From an uncultured Clostridia bacterium (lineage in GTDB: Bacteria; Bacillota; Clostridia; Oscillospirales; Oscillospiraceae): a DNA stretch of 24,174 bases. Positions 8,279 through 18,437 of this stretch are shown one piece after another. Position 1 is the first letter of the stretch. Each line of letters begins with the position of its first letter. The stretch is from assembly GCA_946184215.1 (NCBI GenBank), contig CAMHER010000005.1, forward strand, positions 1 through 24,174, in the 5' to 3' direction. The notes beneath the pieces were generated by a model. The model did not search any database. It worked only from the letters and a program-made list of their open reading frames with translations, and was not told the origin of the DNA. The position numbers and the translations under genes were made by a program.

Positions 8279-8730
8279 GCCGCCGCCTCCTTCCGGAAAG
8301 TCGCTGTCTGCAGCGAGTAGATCTCTCTGCCGTCCGCGGTGCTCGTCACGGTGATCGTGCTGCGGATCAGCCGCCCGGCTTCGACCGCTTCTTCCTCCCA
8401 GGTGGCGGTCAGGCGGAAGTGTCCGTCTCTGTCTCCGCCCAGCGCGGCATCATACCCGGCCGAGATGACCGTCCCCTGTTCGTCGAAGCTGAGGGCGGCG
8501 TTTCCGTTTTCATCCAACAGAGCGCACAGCTCCTCCGGCTGCGCACAGACGGAAAAGGCCTCCGCCGCGTTCTGCGCCAGGCACACGGCATCCGTCAGTT
8601 CGCGCGCCGCGGCGCTCTCCCGCCTGCCCTGGGCGAAAATCTGCGTCAGCACCAGCACGATGCCGATCAGCACCAGCGTCAGCAGCAGCACCTCGATATA
8701 AAAGGCTGTGATATGGTTTTCTTTTTTCAT
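8275..8730 (-). CDS. Pilin-like single-pass membrane protein
   Basis: 151 residues. It starts MKKENHITAFYIEVLLLTL: a short charged leader, then a hydrophobic helix (about 8-33) containing an early Glu, followed by a polar helix and a beta-rich domain (GHFRLTATWEEE, STITVTSTADGREIYSL). This is the general plan of a minor pilin or pseudopilin. The Glu (residue 14) is at +5 only if cleavage occurs after Thr9, which is not a normal prepilin site, so the assignment is structural analogy. It overlaps both neighbours by 4 bases (ATGA at 8727-8730 and 8275-8278). Confidence 0.72.
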   Translation of the reverse strand: MKKENHITAFYIEVLLLTLVLIGIVLVLTQIFAQGRRESAAARELTDAVCLAQNAAEAFSVCAQPEELCALLDENGNAALSFDEQGTVISAGYDAALGGDRDGHFRLTATWEEEAVEAGRLIRSTITVTSTADGREIYSLQTATFRKEAAA

Positions 8731-9191
8731 GCCGCCTCACCTCCGCTGCGCGGGTGGATCAGCACGCGGCCCGCGTCGGTCACGATCTCAATCAGGCCGC
8801 CGGAAAAGCTCAGTTCAAAACGCTGTGTCGCAGCAATACGCGCGGCGCGCTCCGGCGACAGCTCACCGCCCAGGCGGGTATAGTCCTCCAGCAGGGCGCC
8901 GCCGTAGCAGAACAGATGCGTGGCATAGCCGCTGTCCCCGTCCGCGATCACCAGCACGTCGCCCATGGTCTCGTCGGAGCGCAGCGTGACGGCGCCGGCG
9001 CGGTCATTGGCCTTGGCGACCGTGGCCAGATACGCCAGGAGATCGCGCGTGTCCATATTCTGCCCGCGGCCTGAGGCCGTATTGCGGAAGCTCTGGGCCC
9101 CGAAGATCACCAGCAGGAAGAAGCCCGCCAGAAAAAGCGCGGCCATTCCGATCATCGCAAGGCCGAGACCGGAAGGATGATTTTCCCTCAA
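8727..9191 (-). CDS. DUF4860-type single-pass membrane protein
   Basis: 154 residues with one membrane helix (about 10-31), then a soluble domain. The pattern of LLAYLATVAKANDRAGAV, a VLVIADGDSGYATHLFCYGG strand pair and LLEDYTRL matches my memory of DUF4860, a family seen beside pilT/gspF genes in Clostridia; its function is not known to me. The start is TTG at 9191, supported by AGGAGGG eight bases upstream. It is coupled by overlap to the following pilin-like gene. A structural or assembly role in the pilus-like complex is inferred from position only. Confidence 0.72.
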   Translation of the reverse strand: MRENHPSGLGLAMIGMAALFLAGFFLLVIFGAQSFRNTASGRGQNMDTRDLLAYLATVAKANDRAGAVTLRSDETMGDVLVIADGDSGYATHLFCYGGALLEDYTRLGGELSPERAARIAATQRFELSFSGGLIEIVTDAGRVLIHPRSGGEAA

Positions 9192-9225
9192 GTTCCGCTC
9201 CCTCCTCTCAGGAAAGTTCGAACGC

Positions 9226-9540
9226 TCACCGGACGACCACCTTCACCGTGGGCGGCTGGTTGGAAGCGTAGATCTCATACATCACATAATAATCGGCCGT
9301 GTTGATCTGCAGGCCGTAGTTGTCACACAAATACTGCAGGTCGGGCGGATACACGCCCTCGACGACATAGCACTGTCTGGCGCCGGCTTCAACGGTCTCC
9401 CGGATCGCCGCGGCGCCGTTTTCACGGCTCTCCTTCCCGCAGCCGAGCCGGATAAAGCCCCAGATCAGCGCGACAAGAGCCGCAAGCGCCAGCGCCCGCC
9501 ACAGCCAGACGCGGTTTTTTTCGTTTTTGTCCGAATACAT
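9226..9540 (-). CDS. Small single-pass membrane protein, pilus-cluster associated
   Basis: 104 residues: charged N-terminus, one membrane helix (about 11-31), then a short domain with two cysteines (Cys57, Cys72) and YVVEGVYPPDLQYL. The segment VEAGARQCYVVEGVYPPDLQYL resembles the region after the N-terminal helix of type II secretion/pilin-fold proteins (an alternating helix followed by YP.dl..L), so a pseudopilin-like fold is possible, but no prepilin cleavage site is seen. GGAGGCGGAGCG precedes the ATG. It follows pilC by 12 bases. Confidence 0.72.
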   Translation of the reverse strand: MYSDKNEKNRVWLWRALALAALVALIWGFIRLGCGKESRENGAAAIRETVEAGARQCYVVEGVYPPDLQYLCDNYGLQINTADYYVMYEIYASNQPPTVKVVVR

Positions 9541-9552
9541 CGCTCCGCCTCC

Positions 9553-10599
9553 TCAGCCGACGGAGTTCATCATGCCGATCAGCGGCAGCATCACGCTCAA
9601 CAGCGAGAGACCCACCGTGACCATCAGCACGCCGGAGAGCAAGGGATCGACGATGCCGACAAGGCGGTCGACCAGATTTTTGCACCTTTCTTCCAGCAGG
9701 TCGGTCAGACGGCCCAGCACGCGCTCCATATTGCCGCTGCGCTCACCTGCCAGCAGCATCCGGCCGTAGACCGGCTCGAAGAGCTCCTCGTCATAAGCGC
9801 TCTGGGCGATCGAGTGTCCCTCCTCCATACGCTTGAGGCAGCGGCGGAGCTTTTCCTCCAGGCCCGGGTGCTTGACCATGGGAAGGCTGCTCATCATCGC
9901 CTCATCCTGCATCTCGCCGCTGGCCAGGAAGGTGGCGAGGGCGGAGGTAAAGCGGAACATGCCCATGCTCTCCAGGATCGAGGCGCAGAGCTTGTTGCGG
10001 CCCAGCAGCGCCTCGACCTTCTCCCGCCTGCCGTTTTTCCACAGGGCAAGAGCGCCCAGCAGGGCTGCGGCAAGCAGCACCATCGCGGCAAGCGCGATCC
10101 AGCAGAAGGCATAGGCCCAGTAGACATAGCGATAGCTCGACGCAGCCAGGCTGCCGGTCAGTGTGTTGTAGACATCGGTAAAGGCCGGCAGCACCATGAT
10201 CAGCATGACCGAGAGCACCGCGATGATCAGCACCAGCATGGCCGCCGGGTAGGTCACCGCGTTGTGTAGCTTTTCCGAGATCGTTTTCTGGTCGGCATAA
10301 TAGCGGGAAAGGCGGAACAGCACGTCCTCCAGCCTGCCCGCGCGCTCACCGGCCTCGATCATCTCCAGGGCATAGTCCGGGAAGATCCCGCTTTCCTTCA
10401 TGGCGGCGGCAAGTCCCGCTCCCCGGTCGACCTGTTCCTTCATGACGGCAAGGCCCTGCTCCAGCACGCCGGCCTTGCTGCCGTGTTCGCTCTGCAGCAG
10501 GGAGATGGCCTCGTCGGTCTGGATGCCGGACTGGACCATCATCGCCATGCTCTCGCAAAAGGCGCTTACGCCGAGTTCATCCAATTTTTTCTTACTCAT
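9553..10599 (-). CDS. pilC: PilC/GspF-type inner-membrane platform protein
   Basis: A 348-residue type II secretion F family protein, the membrane platform that couples the PilT-class ATPase to the pilus. Two T2SSF repeats are visible, each with the pattern of a short helical bundle plus membrane helices: FCESMAMMVQSGI...AISLL near the start and FTSALATFLASG after the middle. Three hydrophobic segments occur at about residues 115-140, 158-188 and near the C-terminus (VDPLLSGVLMVTVGLSLLSV). The pairs GAGLAAAMKESGIFPDYALEMI and GHSIAQSA.. PVYGRMLLAGERSG are the classic F-domain signatures. At 348 residues it is shorter than the usual approximately 400, mainly at the N-terminus. GAGGGGAGATATC precedes the ATG. 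Confidence 0.92.
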   Translation of the reverse strand: MSKKKLDELGVSAFCESMAMMVQSGIQTDEAISLLQSEHGSKAGVLEQGLAVMKEQVDRGAGLAAAMKESGIFPDYALEMIEAGERAGRLEDVLFRLSRYYADQKTISEKLHNAVTYPAAMLVLIIAVLSVMLIMVLPAFTDVYNTLTGSLAASSYRYVYWAYAFCWIALAAMVLLAAALLGALALWKNGRREKVEALLGRNKLCASILESMGMFRFTSALATFLASGEMQDEAMMSSLPMVKHPGLEEKLRRCLKRMEEGHSIAQSAYDEELFEPVYGRMLLAGERSGNMERVLGRLTDLLEERCKNLVDRLVGIVDPLLSGVLMVTVGLSLLSVMLPLIGMMNSVG

Positions 10600-10614
10600 G
10601 ATATCTCCCCTCGC

Positions 10615-11562
10615 TCAATACCAATAGAGATCCGAATAGTTGCTGCCGTCGCCGATGAACTTGTCGTCGGCCCCGTTGGCGGCAAAGGTCATGTCCAGTC
10701 GGTTCCAATCGTTTTTGTCGGTCTCAAAGCTGACCGTGACCCATCCGCTCTCGGCGGTGTAGAACATATTCCAGGCGTGATACAGTCCCTCAGGTGAGAC
10801 GTAGCCGAAGATCTCCTTTGTGGGGATCCCCTGGCTGCGCAGCATGGAGGCGGCCAGCGCCGCATAATCAAAGCAGATCCCCTTGCCGGTGCGCATTGTC
10901 TCGTCAGGATCCGGCAAATAACCGGAGGTCACGGTTTCGGCCTTGTGCGTGTCGTATTTGACGCTCGAGCCGATATAGCGGTACACCGCCGCGACAAATT
11001 CAGTCTCGCTGTTTGCGCCGGCAGAGAGCTCCGCGGCTTTTTTCACACATTCCGACGAGGCGGTATACGGCACATAGGCGTTTGGCCGGATAAAGGGCTG
11101 GAATTCATCCAGCAGCGTTACGCTGCGCTCGCAGCCGTAAACCTCGGCATATTTCTTATCCGTCACGTTTTCCATCACGCGGAAACGGTATTCCCCGTCC
11201 CCGCAGCTTAAGGGAAAAATTCCCGGCGTTCCGTCGGAGGACAGGTCATAGGTATAGACCTCCTCGCCGTGGATGACCTGGAATTTCAGCCTGTGCGCCG
11301 ACGTGGCCGATACCGCCACATAGCCCTCTTCCAAAGAGGAAAGGTCGAGCCTTGCGATCTCGTTTCCCTCCGCCGCGGCGTCGTGAAAAACGGCGTCTAC
11401 AAAGGGCGGCGCCACATAGCCGCCTTCCACGGCGGCGGTCACCGGAACAGACTGCATCCGCTCGACGCTCTTTACTGTTTCCTGCGGCGCGCTCGCCTCT
11501 CCGCATCCGCCCAGCAGCAGCGCGCACGCTGTAAGCAGCGCGGCTGCAGCCCTCCTTCGCAT
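10615..11562 (-). CDS. Lipoprotein with transglutaminase-like (TGc) domain
   Basis: 315 residues. A lipoprotein signal peptide (MRRR, hydrophobic core, LGGC with lipid-accepting Cys20) sends it to the outer face of the membrane. After a beta-rich region (about 60-145) comes a transglutaminase/cysteine-protease fold: GKGICFDYAALAASML with Cys230, then YHAWNMF with His262. The third catalytic residue is unclear; the usual Asp position after GWVTVS holds Ser, with Asp282 and Asp290 close by. The domain can be a peptidase, a crosslinker or a non-catalytic binder, and the sequence does not decide. The ATG at 11562 with GGAGG upstream was preferred over an in-frame start at 11604 because it opens the signal peptide. 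It sits just upstream of pilC and may process or anchor pilus-like proteins (inference). Confidence 0.85.
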   Translation of the reverse strand: MRRRAAAALLTACALLLGGCGEASAPQETVKSVERMQSVPVTAAVEGGYVAPPFVDAVFHDAAAEGNEIARLDLSSLEEGYVAVSATSAHRLKFQVIHGEEVYTYDLSSDGTPGIFPLSCGDGEYRFRVMENVTDKKYAEVYGCERSVTLLDEFQPFIRPNAYVPYTASSECVKKAAELSAGANSETEFVAAVYRYIGSSVKYDTHKAETVTSGYLPDPDETMRTGKGICFDYAALAASMLRSQGIPTKEIFGYVSPEGLYHAWNMFYTAESGWVTVSFETDKNDWNRLDMTFAANGADDKFIGDGSNYSDLYWY

Positions 11563-11619
11563 AGGCTTTCCTCCTCTCCCGCAGCATTTCTCCCGGCGCG
11601 GCATACGCCGGGACCGCCT

Positions 11620-11961
11620 TCAGCGATCCAATGCCTTCAGCTCGTCCCGCAGCTTCAGGATCTCCCCGACGGTCTGGCGATAATCGCCGGGTGTTCCGGC
11701 GCGCAGCCGTTCGGTAAGCTCGGACACCGGGCCGCTCAGCGGCGTGAGCGAGAGGTTTGCCAGCACGCCTTTAAGCGCGTGCGCGGCCTCGAAGCCGGCG
11801 GTGAGGTCGTTTTCCTCCACCGCTTTTTCCAGCTTTTCAAAATTCCCGTCTGCGCAGGCCATGCGGACCATGCGGAGATAAAAGCCCTCGTTGTTCATGC
11901 ATCTGCCCAGTCCCTCGTTCACATCGGCGCCGAAGGAGCGCAGCGATTCGATTGTAAGCAT
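11620..11961 (-). CDS. Stand-alone HPt (histidine phosphotransfer) protein
   Basis: 113 residues, all helical. AAHALKGVLANL carries the HPt signature HxLKG with phospho-accepting His61; the family usually has H.LKG.a...G. This is the relay module between hybrid kinases and receivers. No histidine kinase is present in the window; the only receiver domain is in the REC-EAL-GGDEF protein at the far end of the same operon, so that is its likely partner (inference). A Shine-Dalgarno AAGGGGAA lies upstream of the ATG. It lies 48 bases after the diguanylate cyclase gene. Confidence 0.85.
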   Translation of the reverse strand: MLTIESLRSFGADVNEGLGRCMNNEGFYLRMVRMACADGNFEKLEKAVEENDLTAGFEAAHALKGVLANLSLTPLSGPVSELTERLRAGTPGDYRQTVGEILKLRDELKALDR

Positions 11962-12009
11962 TTCTTTGTTCCCCTTTCGAGAAGCTTTGTTTTTTTCTCT
12001 GGTATCGGC

Positions 12010-13368
12010 TCAATAAAAGCCGCAGCCGCGTCCTCCCGCGTTTTTAACGCGGTAAAGGGCGGAATCGGCATCCTTAAAGATATCGTCTGTTGCGTTTTCC
12101 CGGTCCCCGAACGCGACGCCCACGCTCAGGGATATGGCGGGCAGGCCCTCCTCCGGCACAGAGAGCGCGTCATTGAGGCGGCGGACCTTGCCCTCCACCA
12201 GTTCGCGCAGCGCGCTGGAGGCATGCAGCATGATCACAGCGAACTCGTCGCCGCCGATGCGGCAGACATAGTCCTCGCTTCGAAAGCTCGCTTTCAGCAG
12301 CGAGGCGACCTTTTTCAGCGCTCTGTCTCCCACGTCGTGGCCATAGATGTCATTGATCGTCTTGAACTTATCGATGTCGATCAGCAGCATGGCCTCCGTC
12401 CCGTCGTCATGTTCCTTGCGCAGGCGCTCGAACACGCCGCGGTTATACAGATCCGTCAGGTCGTCGTGACTGGCGTCGTAGGAAAGCTGCTCGGCGTCGC
12501 GGCGGGTCTGCTCAAACATACCGTTATAGGTGTCCGCCAGGAAACGCATCTCGCGCGAGCCCTTCGGGACCATTTTTTCGTTCCGCCCCATGTGCCCCAC
12601 GCTCTTCAGCAGCGGACGGATCACCAGCCGGTAGCTCAGATAGATTGCCGCGAACAGGACGGCAAAGAGCGCGATCACCAGCGCCGTCTGAACGCGCAGC
12701 GCGCTCAGATAGCGCGCCGTGCTGGCGCTCTGTGCGTCCTCCAGCGACCGCAGGAGCGTTTCCAGACACTTTTCAACGTCGGCGCGGATCTCGTCCTTGC
12801 GTGCCTGATACGCCTCCCCGAAGACGAGCTCCACGGCCAGCAAGGCCTTTTCGTCGGACGAGAGCGCCGCATCCGAAGCGCTGAGCGTGATCTCTCCGAT
12901 CCCGGCAGGATAATCGGCGGGGTCTTGTCCGAGGCTCTCCACCTTCAGGCGCATGGCATACTTCTCCGTCTCCGTCAGCGCGTTGGAACGCTCCAGCGCC
13001 GAAAGGAGGAAGCCGTAGCCCTCCGTTCCGGAAAACGAGCGGCCCAGGTCCTCCAGCGCCAGATCGCGGCGGCGCGTCTGTTCTGTTTCAACGAAGAAGT
13101 TTGTCACGCAGTCCGGATTATCGGTAATAACAAATTCCCGCACCATTTCGGTCAGATAATCCGAGGCATCCATCATATCCGCAGCGTCCTGCCGCCCGGC
13201 GATATAGGTCTTTGAGGCATTTTGCATGCTGCGGTAGCTTCGGTTGGTCTGCCCGGCCAGGATCAGCGTAAAGGCGGCGAGCAGCCCGGCCAGGATCAGT
13301 GTCACCAGATAGACGCTGCCGATCGAGATGCCTTTGTTTTCTGCTGTGGTCGCTCTGCGTTCTTTCAT
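12010..13368 (-). CDS. Membrane-bound diguanylate cyclase with I-site
   Basis: About 452 residues. Two membrane helices (SVYLVTLILAGLLAAFTLIL near the N-terminus; TALVIALFAVLFAAIYLSY about residues 228-246) enclose an extracytoplasmic helical sensor of about 190 residues, rather like a four-helix-bundle sensor. After a HAMP-like linker comes a GGDEF domain with DDLTDLYNRG, LLIDIDKFKTINDIYGH and intact RIGGDEFAV. RSED five residues before GGDEF is a canonical RxxD product-inhibition site. The enzyme should make c-di-GMP from GTP in response to an external cue. I chose the ATG at 13368 because GGTGAG has ideal geometry before it; an in-frame ATG at 13419 would add 17 basic residues but has no good Shine-Dalgarno. 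It is the first gene of the pilus-like operon. Confidence 0.92.
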   Translation of the reverse strand: MKERRATTAENKGISIGSVYLVTLILAGLLAAFTLILAGQTNRSYRSMQNASKTYIAGRQDAADMMDASDYLTEMVREFVITDNPDCVTNFFVETEQTRRRDLALEDLGRSFSGTEGYGFLLSALERSNALTETEKYAMRLKVESLGQDPADYPAGIGEITLSASDAALSSDEKALLAVELVFGEAYQARKDEIRADVEKCLETLLRSLEDAQSASTARYLSALRVQTALVIALFAVLFAAIYLSYRLVIRPLLKSVGHMGRNEKMVPKGSREMRFLADTYNGMFEQTRRDAEQLSYDASHDDLTDLYNRGVFERLRKEHDDGTEAMLLIDIDKFKTINDIYGHDVGDRALKKVASLLKASFRSEDYVCRIGGDEFAVIMLHASSALRELVEGKVRRLNDALSVPEEGLPAISLSVGVAFGDRENATDDIFKDADSALYRVKNAGGRGCGFY

Positions 13369-13452
13369 TTTCTCACCCGGAGTCCTCTGCGCCGCTTTGG
13401 CAGCGGCACGCTTCGCCATCTGTCGCGCATTTTCTGATAAAATCCCAATTAA

Positions 13453-13481
13453 ATTGTATCATGGAATTGTTTTCCGCGCAA
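13453..13481 (-). promoter_or_regulatory. Promoter of the c-di-GMP/pilus-like operon
   Basis: On the minus strand TTGCGC (13481-13476), a 17-base spacer and TACAAT (13458-13453). The -10 matches 5 of 6. The spacer contains GGAAAACAATTCC, a small inverted repeat that could be an operator. It lies just beyond the atp terminator, so the operon downstream is independently transcribed. Confidence 0.6.
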
Positions 13482-13493
13482 TAAACTTTACGC

Positions 13494-13533
13494 AAAAAAA
13501 GAACGTGCGCATAACGTGCGTACGTTCTTTTTC
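13494..13533 (-). terminator. Terminator of the ATP synthase operon
   Basis: AAAAAGAACGT (13496-13506) pairs perfectly with ACGTTCTTTTT (13522-13532), and the stem continues inward (GCGCA with TGCGT, one G-U) to a five-base loop. Read on the minus strand it ends in seven Ts, about 40 bases after atpC. Confidence 0.88.
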
Positions 13534-13569
13534 TGCGCATTTTCCGGCGGGCAAAGCGCTTGCGCATCT

Positions 13570-13839
13570 TCAGCATCCGGCGATCCGCGCTTCTTCGGCC
13601 AGGACCGTCAGTTCGTTTTTCTCCACGCTTGCCACGCCCTGCGTGACCGCAATGGATTCCGTTTCTTTCCCTTCAAAGCGGCAGCGGACGACGCCCCTGC
13701 CAACGGCGCACAGCATCGGCGCGTGATCCGGCAGGATGCCGACCGAGCCCTCTGTCGTCGGAAGCGAGACGTAGCTGACGCGGCGGTCAAACACGACGCC
13801 GGCCGCCGTAACGATTTTCAGCGCGATCCGATCTTCCAT
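13570..13839 (-). CDS. atpC: ATP synthase F1 epsilon subunit, short form lacking the C-terminal helical domain
   Basis: 89 residues. It matches only the N-terminal beta-sandwich of epsilon: LKIVTAAGVVFD, VSYVSLPTTEGSVGILPDHAPML and a strand pair ending SVEKNELTVLAEEA. Epsilon couples gamma to the c-ring. Usual epsilons are about 130-140 residues and end in two helices that can insert into F1 and inhibit ATP hydrolysis; that part is absent. The other frames after the TGA show no DELS-type helix sequence, and a terminator follows almost at once, so this is a natural short form rather than an obvious frameshift. The ATG at 13839 has GAGAGG upstream and follows atpD by 13 bases; the longer frame to 13932 is an artefact overlapping atpD. 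Confidence 0.9.
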   Translation of the reverse strand: MEDRIALKIVTAAGVVFDRRVSYVSLPTTEGSVGILPDHAPMLCAVGRGVVRCRFEGKETESIAVTQGVASVEKNELTVLAEEARIAGC

Positions 13840-13852
13840 TTCCCGCGCCCTC

Positions 13853-15241
13853 TCAATACTCTCCGCGCTTGGCAATGACCTCGTCGATCGTGCCGCACAG
13901 CAGGAAGGCCTGCTCCGGCAGGTCGTCCACATCGCCGCCGAGAATCGCCTGGAAGCCCTTGATCGTATCCTCGATCTTCACATAGCGCCCTTCCATGCCG
14001 GTAAAGTTTTCTGCCACATGGAACGGCTGGGAGAGGAAGCGCTGGATGCGGCGGGCACGGCCCACGATCGCGCGGTCCTCCGCGCCGAGCTCGTCCATGC
14101 CGAGCACCGCGATGATATCCTGAAGCTGGCGGTATTTCTCCAGCACCTGCTGCACGGCACGCGCGGTCTCGTAGTGCTTCCTGCCGATCACAGCCGGATC
14201 CAGGATCCGGGAGGTGGAATCCAGCGGATCTACCGCCGGATAGATGCCCAGCTCCGCGATCGAGCGCGACAGAACCGTCGTCGCGTCCAGGTGGGCAAAG
14301 GCCGTTGCCGGGGCCGGGTCGGTCAGGTCGTCGGCGGGGACGTAGATCGCCTGCACCGAGGTGACCGAACCGTTTGTCGTCGAGGTGATGCGCTCCTGCA
14401 GCGTGCCCATTTCAGTGGCCAGCGTCGGCTGATAGCCGACGGCCGAGGGCATGCGTCCCAGAAGGGCCGACACCTCGGAGCCGGCCTGGGTAAAGCGGAA
14501 GATATTGTCGATGAACAGCAGCACATCCTGTCCGCTGTTGTCGCGGAAATCCTCCGCGATCGTAAGTCCCGAGAGCGGAACGCGCAGACGCGCTCCGGGC
14601 GGCTCGTTCATCTGGCCGAAGACCAGCGCCGTCTTGTTGATGACGCCGGACTCGTTCATTTCGTTCCAGAGGTCGTTGCCCTCGCGGCTGCGCTCGCCGA
14701 CGCCGGCGAACACGGAATAGCCGCCGTGCTCATAGGCGATGTTGCGGATCAGCTCCATGATCAGCACGGTCTTGCCCACACCCGCGCCGCCGAACAGGCC
14801 GATCTTGCCGCCCTTGGCATAGGGCGCCAGCAGGTCCACGACCTTGATGCCGGTCTCCAGCAGCTCCTGCGAGGGGCGGACCTCGGTAAAGGAGGGCGGA
14901 TCGCGGTGGATGGGAAGGCGTTTTTCCGCCCTGACCTCGCCCTTGCCGTCGATCGGCTCGCCGACGACGTTGAACATGCGGCCCAGCGTAGCCTCGCCCA
15001 CCGGCATCGTAATGGGCGCGCCGGTGTTGCGCGCCTCCATGCCGCGCGAGATCCCGTCCGTCGCGGAGAGCGCGATGCACCTTGCGATGCCGCCGCCGGT
15101 CTGCTGGACGGTTTCGAGCGTCACCTTGCGCCCGGGCAGGTCGATCTCGATAGCATGATACAGCTCCGGCAGTTCATCCGGGGCAAACTGGATATCGACC
15201 ACAGGGCCGATCACTCTTTTGACTTCACCCTTCTTATCCAC
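13853..15241 (-). CDS. atpD: ATP synthase F1 beta subunit
   Basis: 462 residues, the catalytic subunit of F1. P-loop GGAGVGKT (151-158), catalytic Glu183 in VGERSREGNDL, Walker B with LLFIDNIFRF, and the ATP-synthase alpha/beta signature region (PAVDPLDSTSR) are all present; length and order are normal. The start is GTG at 15241 with AGGAGGG five bases upstream; the upstream in-frame GTG at 15256 lies within that Shine-Dalgarno. It overlaps the atpG stop by 8 bases, consistent with coupled translation. Confidence 0.97.
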   Translation of the reverse strand: MDKKGEVKRVIGPVVDIQFAPDELPELYHAIEIDLPGRKVTLETVQQTGGGIARCIALSATDGISRGMEARNTGAPITMPVGEATLGRMFNVVGEPIDGKGEVRAEKRLPIHRDPPSFTEVRPSQELLETGIKVVDLLAPYAKGGKIGLFGGAGVGKTVLIMELIRNIAYEHGGYSVFAGVGERSREGNDLWNEMNESGVINKTALVFGQMNEPPGARLRVPLSGLTIAEDFRDNSGQDVLLFIDNIFRFTQAGSEVSALLGRMPSAVGYQPTLATEMGTLQERITSTTNGSVTSVQAIYVPADDLTDPAPATAFAHLDATTVLSRSIAELGIYPAVDPLDSTSRILDPAVIGRKHYETARAVQQVLEKYRQLQDIIAVLGMDELGAEDRAIVGRARRIQRFLSQPFHVAENFTGMEGRYVKIEDTIKGFQAILGGDVDDLPEQAFLLCGTIDEVIAKRGEY

Positions 15242-16106
15242 GCTTTCCCTCCTCACTTGACTGCAAAGCGTTTGCGCCGCCTACGATCTCGGAGATCTCC
15301 GTCGTGATCGCGCTTTGGCGCGCGTGGTTCAGCTCAAGATTGAGCTTTGCGAGCAGCTGCTCGGTATTGTCGGAGGCGGCGGTCATCGCCGTCATCCGGG
15401 CGGAGTGTTCCCCGGTCTTTGCCTCCAGCACGACCGCGCGGACCGTATTGTCAAGATAGAGCTCCACAAGATTGTCGATCAGGCTCTTTCCGTCCGGCTC
15501 AAAGATGATCTCTTTCTCCTCTGTGTCTCCGCAGGGCGCTTCCAGCGGGAGCAGCTTTCTTGCGCATGGCTCCTGACGCAGGGCGGAAACATAGCGCTCA
15601 TAGAGCAGAATGATCTCGTCGGCCTGGCCGGAGAGGTAGCGCTCTTTGAGCGTCCCGGCAAGTCGCCCCGCCTCCTCCGCGCTGGGTGCGTCCGGCAGGT
15701 CCTCCAGCGTTCCGATAATCGGAAGCTGGGAAGCGGCCAGCAGGTCGCGGCCCCAGCGCCCGCAGACAAGAACGGATGCCTCGCGGCTCTCCCGCTCCAG
15801 GCAGGCCTCGGCAAACTTGACAAGCGCGGTGTTGTAAACGCCGCAGAGTCCGCGGTTTCCGACGAAGAGCACATAGAGCACGCGTTCTGTCTCCCGTTTA
15901 CGCAGGAAGGGGTTTTCCCGCGCCGCCGGATTGGTGCTGACGCGCGCGAGCATCTCCCGCGCGGCCTCGGCATAAGGTCGAAGAGCGTTCATGGTCTGCT
16001 GTGTTCGCTTGAGCTTCGCCGCTGCGACCATCTTCATGGACTTGGTGATCTTGCGTGTGCTCTCCACGCTGCGAATCCGCGTGCGGATGGCTCTGACATT
16101 GGCCAT
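15234..16106 (-). CDS. atpG: ATP synthase F1 gamma subunit
   Basis: 290 residues, the central rotor shaft of F1. The N-terminal helix (RIRSVESTRKITKSMKMVAA) and the C-terminal helix (LNLELNHARQSAITTEISEIVGGANAL) are the family's conserved coiled coil and both are intact. The middle Rossmann-like part contains VGNRGLCGVYN. Normal length. GGGAGGGAG precedes the ATG. It lies 35 bases after the fused alpha gene and overlaps atpD by 8 bases. Confidence 0.97.
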   Translation of the reverse strand: MANVRAIRTRIRSVESTRKITKSMKMVAAAKLKRTQQTMNALRPYAEAAREMLARVSTNPAARENPFLRKRETERVLYVLFVGNRGLCGVYNTALVKFAEACLERESREASVLVCGRWGRDLLAASQLPIIGTLEDLPDAPSAEEAGRLAGTLKERYLSGQADEIILLYERYVSALRQEPCARKLLPLEAPCGDTEEKEIIFEPDGKSLIDNLVELYLDNTVRAVVLEAKTGEHSARMTAMTAASDNTEQLLAKLNLELNHARQSAITTEISEIVGGANALQSSEEGKRG

Positions 16107-16141
16107 GCTGCTCCCTCCCTTCTCATTGTTTCAGTACACGG

Positions 16142-18400
<2,259 letters not shown>

Positions 18401-18437
18401 AATCCGCTCACCCCTCCTTCCCGCTGTCGATCAAGGG

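Noticed and set aside
11269..13215. A 648-codon plus-strand open frame
   Set aside because: It runs antisense through the lipoprotein, HPt and diguanylate cyclase genes and crosses their intergenic gaps; no domain seen.
13373..13576. Minus-strand short frame after atpC as a possible missing epsilon C-terminus
   Set aside because: Its sequence is Arg/Lys-rich, lacks the epsilon helix pattern, and crosses the terminator and the next promoter.
13840..13932. N-terminal extension of epsilon
   Set aside because: It overlaps the end of atpD in another frame; the ATG at 13839 fits the family start and follows a Shine-Dalgarno.
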